This document shows, piece by piece, positions 18,634 to 27,208 of a DNA stretch of 64,000 nucleotides. Under the pieces are notes generated by a model, which saw only the letters and a program-made list of their open reading frames with translations, was not told where the DNA came from and did no database searches. The stretch is from the NCBI GenBank assembly GCA_035528035.1, contig DATKZI010000026.1, positions 1-64,000 on the forward strand, written 5' to 3'. The position numbers and the translations under genes are program-made. Source of the DNA: JABLTI01 sp035528035. Its GTDB lineage: Archaea > Asgardarchaeota > Heimdallarchaeia > JABLTI01. Numbering within the stretch: position 1 is the stretch's first letter; each line of letters starts with the position of its first letter.

Positions 18634-19342
18634 TAAAATGAGTCATTTCATACTGACAAATTGAAAAAACCTTACGAAGAATATCCAATCGTCTCTGTGT
18701 GTGAATATTCACATTTTCAATTTTGTCAAAATTCTGTTCGCACAAAGGTAAAGCGAATGATAATTCATTTCTTGCTTCAGGAAGATTGATTTCAGATAAA
18801 ACTAATAATGTATAATAGAAGGGAAATTTATCCCATCCAGTCTTTTTGTTACGATGTTGAGCTAATAATTCGATAAAATTAATGAGAATTGATTCATAAT
18901 TATGACATTTTAGTGTATTAAGATACCTCATAAATCCAATTGTTGAATGACAACATTCACCTGTAGAACAAAATTCCGCAAAACAAGAATCCGTCAACCA
19001 TTTATCAGCTAATTCCAAAACTAGTTCAGTTTTTTCATTCTTGCTAGCAAATAGAGATATATGTCTACAAATTTCTTGACCGGTAATGCTCCTAATAGCT
19101 AATTTAGTATGTAGTTTTTCACCAGTAAATAGAATGCTGCCTTCTAAATAATCATTTGGCGTTAAAGAAAATTGTCCTATAGAATTACCATATTGTATTT
19201 GTCTAGAGAGAAAACGCTCTATAATAGGATCACTAAACCTTTTTGGCAATGGTTTATTGTAAAATAAATGTTCATTCAGAAAATCAATATCTTTAATTAA
19301 ACTGAATGATTCCTCTATCTTTTGATTCTTAATAAGAGTCAA
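18593..19342 (-). CDS. Conserved all-helical protein, alpha/alpha-toroid-like
   Basis: Not a named family. The 249 residues are nearly all helical; the centre has FCSTGECCHSTIGFMRYL and later GWDKFPFYYTLLVLSEI, resembling repeat segments of prenyltransferase/squalene-cyclase-like toroids. The Cys/His-rich ECCH stretch could bind a metal. Its C-terminal 14 codons overlap the end of the convergent oxidoreductase. Possible distant relative of the toroid domain at 24559-26154. Function unknown. Confidence 0.55.
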   Translation of the reverse strand: MTLIKNQKIEESFSLIKDIDFLNEHLFYNKPLPKRFSDPIIERFLSRQIQYGNSIGQFSLTPNDYLEGSILFTGEKLHTKLAIRSITGQEICRHISLFASKNEKTELVLELADKWLTDSCFAEFCSTGECCHSTIGFMRYLNTLKCHNYESILINFIELLAQHRNKKTGWDKFPFYYTLLVLSEINLPEARNELSFALPLCEQNFDKIENVNIHTQRRLDILRKVFSICQYEMTHFITISSLPTQQMFD

Positions 19343-19446
19343 CTATAATTTCAACCTCGGATAATTAATCGAGGTATGAATTTCATGATATTAAGCAAAT
19401 TTTACAAGAGATTGCTGAAACTATTATTACTTTATTGATAGACTAA

Positions 19447-20988
19447 CTAATCGTAATTATTGTTAGCTAGACTATTTTTAACGTCAAAATCTTCTTCTAG
19501 CTGTTTCATAAAATCAACAAGCCTGGCAAAAAATGATTTGAAATTCTTTTGTGCTTTAGGGGTCCAAGCTGTTTCAGCATAAGCAGTTAATCTAGGGAAG
19601 ACTTGAAAATTGAATCTTTCAATTGAGGTAACACGTTCAGTCCATAATGGTGCTTCTAAACCAAGAATATTTGAGTGAAATTCAACTTCCAATTCGCTAG
19701 GAATTGGTTCAAAATCATATGCTTTCTTTACAGAGATGATTTTATAGGGATGATCAAGATAAGTTTGTAAATAATTAGTCATAACAGTTTTTCTACCCTT
19801 TCTAAGGTAATAAAGTAATTTTTTCTTTTTACCAAACCAATATTGACTTATAGCATTTTCAGTTAAATTTTCATCAAGAATTTGATTCCAACCCATTAAA
19901 TATCGGTGTTTGTTCTCGAGATAATTCGCAAAATAATTCGTTAAAAATACTTGGAGATCCTTAATTTTGGCTAAATTTTCTTTTTCAATTTTTGATTTGC
20001 AATCAGGACATTTTTTCCATCTTGCTTTAATTACTTCATCTCCACCTATGTGGATAATCTTTGATGGAAAAATTTCAATGATTTCCTTCAAGACATTCTC
20101 AAGAAATTCATATACCAGATCTTTTCCTGGACAGTAAACATCTTTGAAAATACCCCATCTTGTGGGAATCTTAAATGGACCTCCCGTACAACTCAATTCA
20201 GGATAGGCTGCTAGAGTTGCTACACAATGACCAGGCATTTCAATTTCAGGTATAATATCAATAAATCTCTCTTGAGCATATTGTATTATTTCCTTGATCT
20301 CTTTTTGTGTATAGTACCCACCATAAACTGATTGATCTCCATCTATTGGTTGCTCCCCTCTTTTTACCATTAATATCCGTTTAGAACCAATTTTTGTTAA
20401 TTTAGGATACTGATTTATTTCAATACGCCAACCTTGATCATCTACAAGATGCCAATGGAATTTGTTTAATTTGTGGAAAGCCATTAAATCAAGAATCTTT
20501 TTTACATTTCCTGTTCCCATGAAATGCCTGGCTTCATCAAGCATAAATCCTCTCCAGCTAAATCGAGGATAATCTCGTATTAGAACGCAAGGCATTTCCC
20601 ATTTCTCTTCTTTTATTTCCCCATCATTTTCATTTTTTAATACAATTAATTGCTTTAATGTTTGAGTTCCATAAAAAATCCCTTGTGCATGCACTCCTGT
20701 AATGTAAATAATCTCCTCATCAGCATTAATATGATAACCTTCTCTTGGGAGAGAGATATCATCATTGTATTCAAGAACTATCAATTTATCAGTGTCTTTT
20801 TGTTTTACTAATGGAATTTCCCAACCAAATTTTGCTGAGAGATAGGTTTGTAATTGTCTTCCTATGTTTTCTAATTCATCTATAACAAATATTTTGATTC
20901 CCTTTGTAAATTGAAAGGTGCAGGGTAGAACGTTCACCACGATAGGTTTTGGTATCAAAGGTAGGATTTTTTCGGTATAATTTTTCAT
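19447..20988 (-). CDS. GH20 beta-N-acetylhexosaminidase
   Basis: Predicted retaining glycosidase removing terminal GlcNAc/GalNAc by substrate-assisted catalysis. The GH20 N-terminal alpha/beta domain (residues 1-130) is followed by the barrel beginning with RGFMLDEARHFM near 147. The catalytic pair is Asp317-Glu318 in HIGGDE; HWHLVDDQGWRIEI near 177 and EIEMPGHCVATLAAYPEL are also GH20 hallmarks. There is no signal peptide, so it probably acts in the cytoplasm on imported or recycled amino sugars. A CPDCKSKIEK insertion after the catalytic region is family-typical. No sugar operon adjoins. Confidence 0.9.
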   Translation of the reverse strand: MKNYTEKILPLIPKPIVVNVLPCTFQFTKGIKIFVIDELENIGRQLQTYLSAKFGWEIPLVKQKDTDKLIVLEYNDDISLPREGYHINADEEIIYITGVHAQGIFYGTQTLKQLIVLKNENDGEIKEEKWEMPCVLIRDYPRFSWRGFMLDEARHFMGTGNVKKILDLMAFHKLNKFHWHLVDDQGWRIEINQYPKLTKIGSKRILMVKRGEQPIDGDQSVYGGYYTQKEIKEIIQYAQERFIDIIPEIEMPGHCVATLAAYPELSCTGGPFKIPTRWGIFKDVYCPGKDLVYEFLENVLKEIIEIFPSKIIHIGGDEVIKARWKKCPDCKSKIEKENLAKIKDLQVFLTNYFANYLENKHRYLMGWNQILDENLTENAISQYWFGKKKKLLYYLRKGRKTVMTNYLQTYLDHPYKIISVKKAYDFEPIPSELEVEFHSNILGLEAPLWTERVTSIERFNFQVFPRLTAYAETAWTPKAQKNFKSFFARLVDFMKQLEEDFDVKNSLANNNYD

Positions 20989-21060
20989 ATCTTGAGTGAA
21001 ACATTATCGGTCAAAAAGATTTCGTACCTTTTCTAATAAAATTAAAATGATTTTGTGAAA

Positions 21061-21555
21061 CTATTGCCACCGCATTCGTTCACAATCCCATTCTCGAAGC
21101 ATACGTCCTAGTTCTCCCAAATGATGGGCATTATGTCGAAGTAAATAGAGTAATTTTTCAAAAACAGAGCTAAACCATTTGAAACCATCTTTTTGAACTA
21201 ATTCTTCATAACTAATATTTTTCAGATACTCAGTGATTTCCTGTTCAATTTTTTCCAAATAATCTATAAGAATAATCTTAGAGGGATATTTTTCAACAGC
21301 AGGTATATTTTCATTTTTTATATCTCCACCAAGTAATTTACCCCATACCATACCTTCTGGATCATTTCTTAAATAAAATTCCTGCGTTTCAATAATATGA
21401 TATGCTGTATAGGAGTAAGTCCATTCTTTATTAGTTGTATACCAATATTCATCTGGAACATTTTCAATTGCTTTTCTAAGCATTTTCCAAGTACTAGCAA
21501 ATTGGGATAACAATCCACTACTGATCCAAATACCCTGTTTATCATTAGTAGTCAT
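21061..21555 (-). CDS. DinB-family four-helix metalloprotein
   Basis: DinB/YfiT-like four-helix bundle of 164 residues. The three-His metal site is visible: His53 in AYHIIET, and His141 and His145 in HNAHHLGEL. WYTTNKEWTYSYTAYH resembles the conserved region before the first His. Members include thiol-dependent transferases (mycothiol or bacillithiol types), but the thiol partner in archaea is not known and no neighbour helps. Confidence 0.8.
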   Translation of the reverse strand: MTTNDKQGIWISSGLLSQFASTWKMLRKAIENVPDEYWYTTNKEWTYSYTAYHIIETQEFYLRNDPEGMVWGKLLGGDIKNENIPAVEKYPSKIILIDYLEKIEQEITEYLKNISYEELVQKDGFKWFSSVFEKLLYLLRHNAHHLGELGRMLREWDCERMRWQ

Positions 21556-21707
21556 TTTTTCCTACCTTAATAATGAATGATGTTATATGAAATATAAGAC
21601 TTTTTTTTCGATTTATAAACAGGTAAATAATGCTTAATTTAGAAGGAAACTCTTTTATCAGTTAATAAGAAAATAAACTATTAATAGTGAGATTAGTTGG
21701 AATTAAA

Positions 21708-22679
21708 ATGACTTTAGATGAAGAAGAACAAGATTATAGAGAAATGATTAAAAATGATCCTCAAAATGTCAGAGCATGGGCAAATTTAGGGAAAGTATTA
21801 AACGAAAAAAAGGATCATGAAGGCGCTATTGAAGCATTACAAAAAGCTTTAGAGATCGTACCAGATGATACATGGATTTTATTTGAATTAGGTTTAACTT
21901 TTAGTTTAATGAATCAATTTAAACAAGCAGAAGAAATTTATCACAAGTTAGTTAAACTAGATCCTCTATCGCAAGATGGTTGGTTTAACCTTGCATTAGT
22001 TTCTCGTTACCAGCTCAACTTTAAAGGAGCAATTGATGCTTATCAAGAAGTGCTCAAAATAGATCCTTATGATGTAGGCGTTTATCTAAATATTGGTGTA
22101 TTGTATCATCAAGAAGGGAAAGTTGAGGAAGCAGAAAAAACATATCGAAAAGCGCTTGAAATAAAACCTGATTATACAAAAGTATCATTGAATCTAGGAC
22201 AATTACTTCTTACTAATAAGCATGATATTGAAGGTGCTGCTGAGGTTTTCAAAAAAGGATATGAGAATGACCCGGTATGTATCTTACTTCTATCTAATTA
22301 TTATAAAACAACGGGTGAAAAAAGATATATCCCCGCAGTAGTAACAGCTAAAATAGAAAAGGAATATACTTTTGATAAATATCGAGCTGCTTTAATTGAT
22401 CAAATCGAAGCTGTTGGACAAATAAAATATGATTATATGTTATTACTTTATGAAGAAGATTCGATTGAACCAATTTATTATGTTTCCTTAGAAAGGAATA
22501 ATCTATTTAGCGAATTAGGAGGTTTTACTCATTTCATTTGTGCATTTGAAGAAAAAGGGCACGTGAATTTCGGTGCATATGATTTACCAGTAACACTTGA
22601 AAGTTTCTCTAAAAAAGCAATAGATTTGGTTTTTGAAAAATATCAAATATCTAAAGAAAAGCTACCAAAATTTGAATAA
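21708..22679 (+). CDS. TPR-repeat protein
   Basis: Residues about 15-195 form five tetratricopeptide repeats with regular alternation of WANLGKVLNEKKDHEGAI-type and FELGLTFSLMNQF-type helices. A distinct C-terminal alpha/beta domain (about 205-323) of unknown type follows, with FDKYRAALIDQIE and SELGGFTHFICAF. Probably a scaffold or adaptor. ATG at 21708 is chosen; an in-frame GTG at 21687 would add seven residues. The gene is isolated. Confidence 0.8.
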   Translation: MTLDEEEQDYREMIKNDPQNVRAWANLGKVLNEKKDHEGAIEALQKALEIVPDDTWILFELGLTFSLMNQFKQAEEIYHKLVKLDPLSQDGWFNLALVSRYQLNFKGAIDAYQEVLKIDPYDVGVYLNIGVLYHQEGKVEEAEKTYRKALEIKPDYTKVSLNLGQLLLTNKHDIEGAAEVFKKGYENDPVCILLLSNYYKTTGEKRYIPAVVTAKIEKEYTFDKYRAALIDQIEAVGQIKYDYMLLLYEEDSIEPIYYVSLERNNLFSELGGFTHFICAFEEKGHVNFGAYDLPVTLESFSKKAIDLVFEKYQISKEKLPKFE

Positions 22680-22827
22680 TTTTACTGCCCATTATTTTCT
22701 ACTTTTGAATTTAAACCATAGGATTTTTTTATTTAGAGGTATAAAATGATATTATTCAACCAATTTTTATTATTTTTTTAACAATTAATAATTTAAGATT
22801 CAGTGATAAGCTATACTTGGTGATAAA

Positions 22828-23262
22828 ATGAGTATATTTGATACACCAATAATTCATAAAACATTAATTAAAGCTGATAGAAAAAAGGTTTATGATGCAA
22901 TAACCACAGCTAATGGTTTGGATGGTTGGTTCACTAAAGGTTCAATTATTGATAGGAAACCTGGTGGTAAAATTATCTTTAAATGGGTTGATTGGGGTCC
23001 TGATAAAGTGACTACTGAATCAGAAGCACCAATTCTCGAAGTAAAAGTACCTGAGCGTTTCGTTTTCAAATGGTGGGAAGATCATTATACTACTGTTGAA
23101 ATGGACTTCAAAGAAGTTGATGAGGGAACAATTATTACATTAAAAGAACATGGATACGAGGATACTAAAGAAGGCCATAAACGATGTTTAGAATGCGCAA
23201 CAGGTTGGGGTGAAGCATTGACCTTGTTAAAATTCTACGTAGAACATGGACTGAAATATTAA
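22828..23262 (+). CDS. SRPBCC / AHSA1-domain protein
   Basis: START-like helix-grip protein of 144 residues in the AHSA1 (activator of Hsp90 ATPase homologue 1-like) group. Hallmarks are the opening KTLIKADRKKVYDAITTANG, the WFTKGS turn, the PPE-equivalent VPERFVFKWW strand and a closing WGEALTLLKFYVEHG helix. These domains bind hydrophobic ligands in a cavity; the ligand is unknown. A 10-bp inverted repeat follows at 23269-23298. Confidence 0.85.
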   Translation: MSIFDTPIIHKTLIKADRKKVYDAITTANGLDGWFTKGSIIDRKPGGKIIFKWVDWGPDKVTTESEAPILEVKVPERFVFKWWEDHYTTVEMDFKEVDEGTIITLKEHGYEDTKEGHKRCLECATGWGEALTLLKFYVEHGLKY

Positions 23263-23268
23263 TTAAAG

Positions 23269-23298
23269 AACAATCTCTTCTGATGACTAGAGATTGTT
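23269..23298 (+). promoter_or_regulatory. 10-bp perfect hairpin ahead of a small gene
   Basis: AACAATCTCT (23269-23278) and its exact complement AGAGATTGTT (23289-23298) enclose a 10-base loop containing CTGATGA. It ends 6 bases before the ATG at 23305 and begins 7 bases after the previous stop. It could terminate the upstream gene or occlude translation of the downstream gene. There is no strong T-run, which weakens the terminator reading. Confidence 0.45.
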
Positions 23299-23304
23299 TA
23301 AATA

Positions 23305-23631
23305 ATGTCTGAGCAACCAAAGACTTATTCAGTTTTAATCATAGATAATTTTTACTTTGATCCTGATGAAGATTATATTGTCGAGGGATTTTCTACTGTA
23401 GAGCTTGCTATAGAATATGCAAGACGTATTATTCGAGCTTCTATTGAACATCATAGAAAACCAAATCAGAAAAAAGAGGAATTGAGTAAATTATGGCATC
23501 TTTTTGGAGAGAATGCCACTGTATTGGGTTTTCATTACAGAGGAAGCGATGAATTAGGGTTTTTCATTAATAATCTTGCTAAACCTAATGAGATTGATTG
23601 GAAAGAAATTGCGCAGCGAGCGGGAATATGA
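23305..23631 (+). CDS. Small conserved hypothetical protein (108 aa)
   Basis: Soluble alpha/beta protein with no recognised domain. An N-terminal strand (YSVLIIDNFYF) leads into a helix containing ELAIEYARRIIRASIEHH, then a second strand TVLGFHYRGSDELGFF. The shape resembles small proteins of mixed bacterial/archaeal distribution, but I cannot name the family. Coding is supported by its composition and by tight placement after the 23269 hairpin. Confidence 0.6.
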   Translation: MSEQPKTYSVLIIDNFYFDPDEDYIVEGFSTVELAIEYARRIIRASIEHHRKPNQKKEELSKLWHLFGENATVLGFHYRGSDELGFFINNLAKPNEIDWKEIAQRAGI

Positions 23632-23735
23632 AAATGACTTTATTAACAAAATATATGAAATAACAAGAATGGGAACAAAAAAGTCTATGATTCTTTAGAA
23701 CAATCAAAATTAGAAGATGAAGAAAGTGATCACCA

Positions 23736-24566
23736 ATGAGATTAGCATCAGTTTATTTTTCTGCAACAGGTAATACAGCTCAAATAGCTAAAATACTAAA
23801 AGAAGAATTTCAAAAAAATAAGATTGAAGTTGTAGAATATGATATTACTTCTTATTCAGATCGAAAATTCATCTCTTTTGAGCAATTCGATATTGTCATA
23901 TTTGGATTTCCAGTTTATGGTTCTTTTGTACCAATTATTATTCAAGAATGGTTAAAAAACATAAAGGAAGAAGGAAAAAATTGTATCCAATATTTCACAT
24001 ATGGTGGTCGATCAGTTGGAGTAGCACACTTTACCACCAAAGAATTACTAAATCAACAAGGTTTTAGAGTTCTAGCTTCTGGTGAATTTTTAGGCAAACA
24101 CACTTATAATGTAGGTCAAGGTTTCAATTTAATGAAAGGACGACCAAATAATGCTGATTTTCATATAGCACAGGAATTTGTTGAAGAAATTCTCAAAAAA
24201 TTACTTCTAGGAAAAATCGAAGAAGTAAATATTGAAAAACCTGAGGACCTTGATGTCTTATTAGAAAGACGAAGTGAGGCAAGTAAACAACCAAAAAAGC
24301 CATCAATGATCTCACATCCCTCAAGAGGAGGGAAAACCTGTAGTATGTGTTTTGATTGTGAACAATTGTGTCCCGTGCAAGCTTTTAATGCTGAAACGGG
24401 TGAAGCTAATGAGAGTCTTTGCATTAAATGTATGCGATGTTTAACAACCTGTCAAGATCAAGTTATTACTATTAATGATTTAACTGAATTCTTCAAATAT
24501 TTTAAGGAACGCAAGAATTTAAGCAATGATGTATTAGACTCCAAGAAAAGCAAGTATTTTATTTAA
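23736..24566 (+). CDS. EFR1-type flavodoxin-ferredoxin fusion
   Basis: Two-domain electron carrier. Residues 1-165 are flavodoxin-like with the FMN phosphate loop SATGNTA near residue 9 and FGFPVYG near 66. The C-terminal part has two [4Fe-4S] motifs: CSMCFDCEQLCP (about 203-214) and CIKCMRCLTTC (about 229-239). This order matches the EFR1 family. It probably shuttles low-potential electrons to an unidentified partner. The last 8 bases overlap the convergent gene 24559-26154. Confidence 0.88.
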   Translation: MRLASVYFSATGNTAQIAKILKEEFQKNKIEVVEYDITSYSDRKFISFEQFDIVIFGFPVYGSFVPIIIQEWLKNIKEEGKNCIQYFTYGGRSVGVAHFTTKELLNQQGFRVLASGEFLGKHTYNVGQGFNLMKGRPNNADFHIAQEFVEEILKKLLLGKIEEVNIEKPEDLDVLLERRSEASKQPKKPSMISHPSRGGKTCSMCFDCEQLCPVQAFNAETGEANESLCIKCMRCLTTCQDQVITINDLTEFFKYFKERKNLSNDVLDSKKSKYFI

Positions 24567-26154
24567 GGAGGGACAACAGTGGTGTTTCTAAGAGTAGAGG
24601 AAAATTAATCCTTCTCAATGCCTCTAAAACGGTTAATGTTGCACTCTCTTTAGATAATACCTTATCCCCCCAGGTACCATCTTCATTTTGATTTTCAATT
24701 AACCATGGAATCGCTAAAATAATGCCTAATTTAGCAATAACAGAATTATATTTTGCAAAAGTACTCAAAATAATAAAAGGAGACAGACCATTGTTCATAA
24801 GTTCTGTTAATCCATTTGGATAATTTAGTGCATTAAAGAACCTTACAACAAAGCGTTTTAAATGAGCTTCTGCATATCGTCGTATAGTATCACCTTTCGC
24901 ATGACCTAGTGCTTGGGTTGAAATTAGTTCACAACCTTGAATTTGAATTGGCATTTTTAATTTATATTCTGTAGTTTTTTCAGTTTTGTCTTCAGTAATA
25001 CGTCCCAGATGATTTTTAGGGAGCTCCATTAACAATTGAAGATTTTTCAATCCTCCATGACGATATTCAAAATCTGTTTGTTGTTCAAATTTTTCTATAT
25101 CATTCATTGTGAATGGTTTCTTTCTTTTCATAGCACTTAAACCATGTTGATAAGCACATTCGCACCAATTGCTCAATAATAATGTTTCAAAAATAGAATT
25201 TACTCTTTCATGATATTCATACCCTATAGCTAAAAGACTTTCGAGAACTAATGCGTTTGGCCACATAATTCTAGGTCCACAAGGATTAAAATGTAAATAA
25301 TTAGATGAACTTATTAGTTTCATTTCCGTTCTTAATCGTTTGCGAAATCTTTCACGAGACCCACTAGACTGTTCTTTTCTTTTTCGAATTATTTCTTTTT
25401 GTTCATCAATCAATTCATCTTTTAAGAAAAACATTCCAGGATTATAATTTGATTCAGGACGATCCATTAACCATTTGATCGCTTTTTGTATTTGAGGATA
25501 ATTGCTACTCATACCTAATTCGGATAATTCAAGTAGATTTTTTGCAGTTGTTATCAAATCCCCCCATGAGCCATTTGCTTCTTGGGTCATTAATCTATCT
25601 TGAATTAATTTGCTTTGTAATTCTTGACTATTTATTTCCACTCCCATCAAATGAAGAGCTTTCCAAGCTGAAAAAGTTTCTTTATCTTTCCAATAGCTTT
25701 TTGGATTAAATTTCAGTTTATACCGAGAAATTTGCTCTATTAATTTATTATATATTAATTCAGGTTCAACAAAGGTTTCTACTCGTCTTAATACAGTCTG
25801 AGTGGTTTCAATATCAGTTATTTGTGGGAAAATACTTTCTCCAATAATTACATCGAATTTTTTTAACGCTACAGCTTTAGGTCGCTGGATAAAACAAATT
25901 GTTGCTTTATCCTGAATTTCTAATTTTGATAGTACACTTGTAGATAATTGTATTGTGTGATTTTCAAGTATTGATTGTTCAGACCCTGTTGAGGTTGAAA
26001 GAAGAATCTCATCATTTAGTGAGAGAAAGAGTGATTTTTCATTTTTTAAATTAAGGTATTTCAAAATTCTCTTTTTTATTTTTAACATTCCATCTGATGA
26101 AATGGTTGAAAAGGCAAGGATTTGCGGATAAACGTTCTTAATATCCTTACTCAT
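24559..26154 (-). CDS. AbrB-like hairpins fused to prenyltransferase-like toroid
   Basis: Residues about 12-60 read as a SpoVT/AbrB-type swapped-hairpin element (ISSDGMLKIKKRILKYLNL, then a KSLFLSLNDEILLS strand), and 68-105 look like a weaker second copy. From about 170 onward the protein is helical, with repeat cores GSWGDLITTAKNLLEL near 198 and EDGTWGDKVLSKESATLT near 500, typical of squalene-cyclase/prenyltransferase alpha/alpha toroids. No DxDD cyclase motif is seen, so terpene cyclisation is not supported. Possibly a ligand-sensing regulator; function is inference. Confidence 0.6.
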   Translation of the reverse strand: MSKDIKNVYPQILAFSTISSDGMLKIKKRILKYLNLKNEKSLFLSLNDEILLSTSTGSEQSILENHTIQLSTSVLSKLEIQDKATICFIQRPKAVALKKFDVIIGESIFPQITDIETTQTVLRRVETFVEPELIYNKLIEQISRYKLKFNPKSYWKDKETFSAWKALHLMGVEINSQELQSKLIQDRLMTQEANGSWGDLITTAKNLLELSELGMSSNYPQIQKAIKWLMDRPESNYNPGMFFLKDELIDEQKEIIRKRKEQSSGSRERFRKRLRTEMKLISSSNYLHFNPCGPRIMWPNALVLESLLAIGYEYHERVNSIFETLLLSNWCECAYQHGLSAMKRKKPFTMNDIEKFEQQTDFEYRHGGLKNLQLLMELPKNHLGRITEDKTEKTTEYKLKMPIQIQGCELISTQALGHAKGDTIRRYAEAHLKRFVVRFFNALNYPNGLTELMNNGLSPFIILSTFAKYNSVIAKLGIILAIPWLIENQNEDGTWGDKVLSKESATLTVLEALRRINFPLLLETPLLSLLK

Positions 26155-26359
26155 ACTTTTTCACTCCTTTTTTTATAATTGAATGAGTATCAATAAAAAA
26201 TACTATATTTGACAATATATAGTTCGCTAAAAACCCCGTTAAAAACTCTTAAATATTTTTCATTTACTTTTTTGGTTCTTTTTACATAAAGTATATAAGT
26301 TTTTCATTTAATAGTAATCGAATTAAACTTCCTAAATAATTAAGGTGGAGAATAAAAAA

Positions 26360-26836
26360 ATGCCCGAAGAAAATGTTAAGTTTTGTGAAACTTGTGGACA
26401 TAAAAACGAGAAAACAGCTAAGTTTTGCAATGGTTGCGGAAAATCATTTGGAAAACAAACCAAAACCATCGCTACAGAAGATGGTTCTTCCTTGGCTGAA
26501 AAAGGCTCAGGTTTAGGATTAATTTCTTTGGTGAGTAGCATTACAGGTTTTACTTGTTTGCCAATAATAGGATTTATAGTTGCTATTATAACAGGACTAC
26601 TTGCTCCCAATCCAAAAGAAAATAAATATTCTAAAGTAGGTATATTTATTGGCTCAATAGGTCTTATAGCACTAGCTATGATTCCAAGTTTGGTAGGAAT
26701 AATATTCTGTTTTGTATCAATAGGCGATTTCACTGATGATTTTATGTGGGTACCTATATTATCTGTACCTGGGCTTATAGGCTCAGGTATAGCATTATTT
26801 TTCTTTATAAGATGGATGAAGAAACCTGCTTCTTAA
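26360..26836 (+). CDS. Zinc-ribbon membrane protein
   Basis: N-terminal zinc ribbon (CETC and CNGC within the first 30 residues), a short polar linker, then three hydrophobic helices. ATG at 26360 is chosen because AGGTGGA (26343-26349) sits 10 bases upstream; an in-frame GTG at 26345 overlaps that site. The architecture parallels 16982-17509. A TATA-like AAGTATATAAG at about 26288-26298 lies upstream. Function unknown. Confidence 0.65.
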   Translation: MPEENVKFCETCGHKNEKTAKFCNGCGKSFGKQTKTIATEDGSSLAEKGSGLGLISLVSSITGFTCLPIIGFIVAIITGLLAPNPKENKYSKVGIFIGSIGLIALAMIPSLVGIIFCFVSIGDFTDDFMWVPILSVPGLIGSGIALFFFIRWMKKPAS

Positions 26837-27039
26837 TTGGTTCTTTTTCCACCTAGTTTTTTTTTAAAAAGTAATTCTTTGAATACTTTATTTTTTTTGA
26901 ATAATTTTGATATATCAGTGAATATTACAATCAGATTTCAAAATCAATTCTTTATAACTGTATAATAGTATGAATTCTTGAATCATCAATCCATTATAAA
27001 GTAAGTGTTTATATATGATAAGACTTCCATTATTTATAA

Positions 27040-27125
27040 CGTAAATATAAAGATCAATTAATGGTAGTTCGTGAATCCGACTAAAGCACCGATGCTAGAA
27101 ATGATGGGGGTTTGCTTTCAAATAT
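27040..27125 (+). ncRNA. Weak candidate small RNA in a 372-base gap
   Basis: The gap 26837-27208 is AT-rich except for 27062-27118, which is clearly richer in G and C. That stretch has AAAGCA (27083-27088) pairing with TGCTTT (27113-27118) and follows a TATA-like sequence near 27035-27055. No tRNA, C/D-box or riboswitch consensus fits. The rest of the gap shows nothing beyond T-runs. Confidence 0.2.
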
Positions 27126-27208
27126 TAATTTGATCATTTAATTTACCTACTTCTAAAAATTCCTTAAATTCAAATGTTGATTTAATTTATTTTTATAGTA
27201 ATTTAGAA

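Noticed and set aside
24559..26154. Terpene cyclase or squalene cyclase function
   Set aside because: Repeat cores are present but the catalytic DxDD-type motif is not seen.
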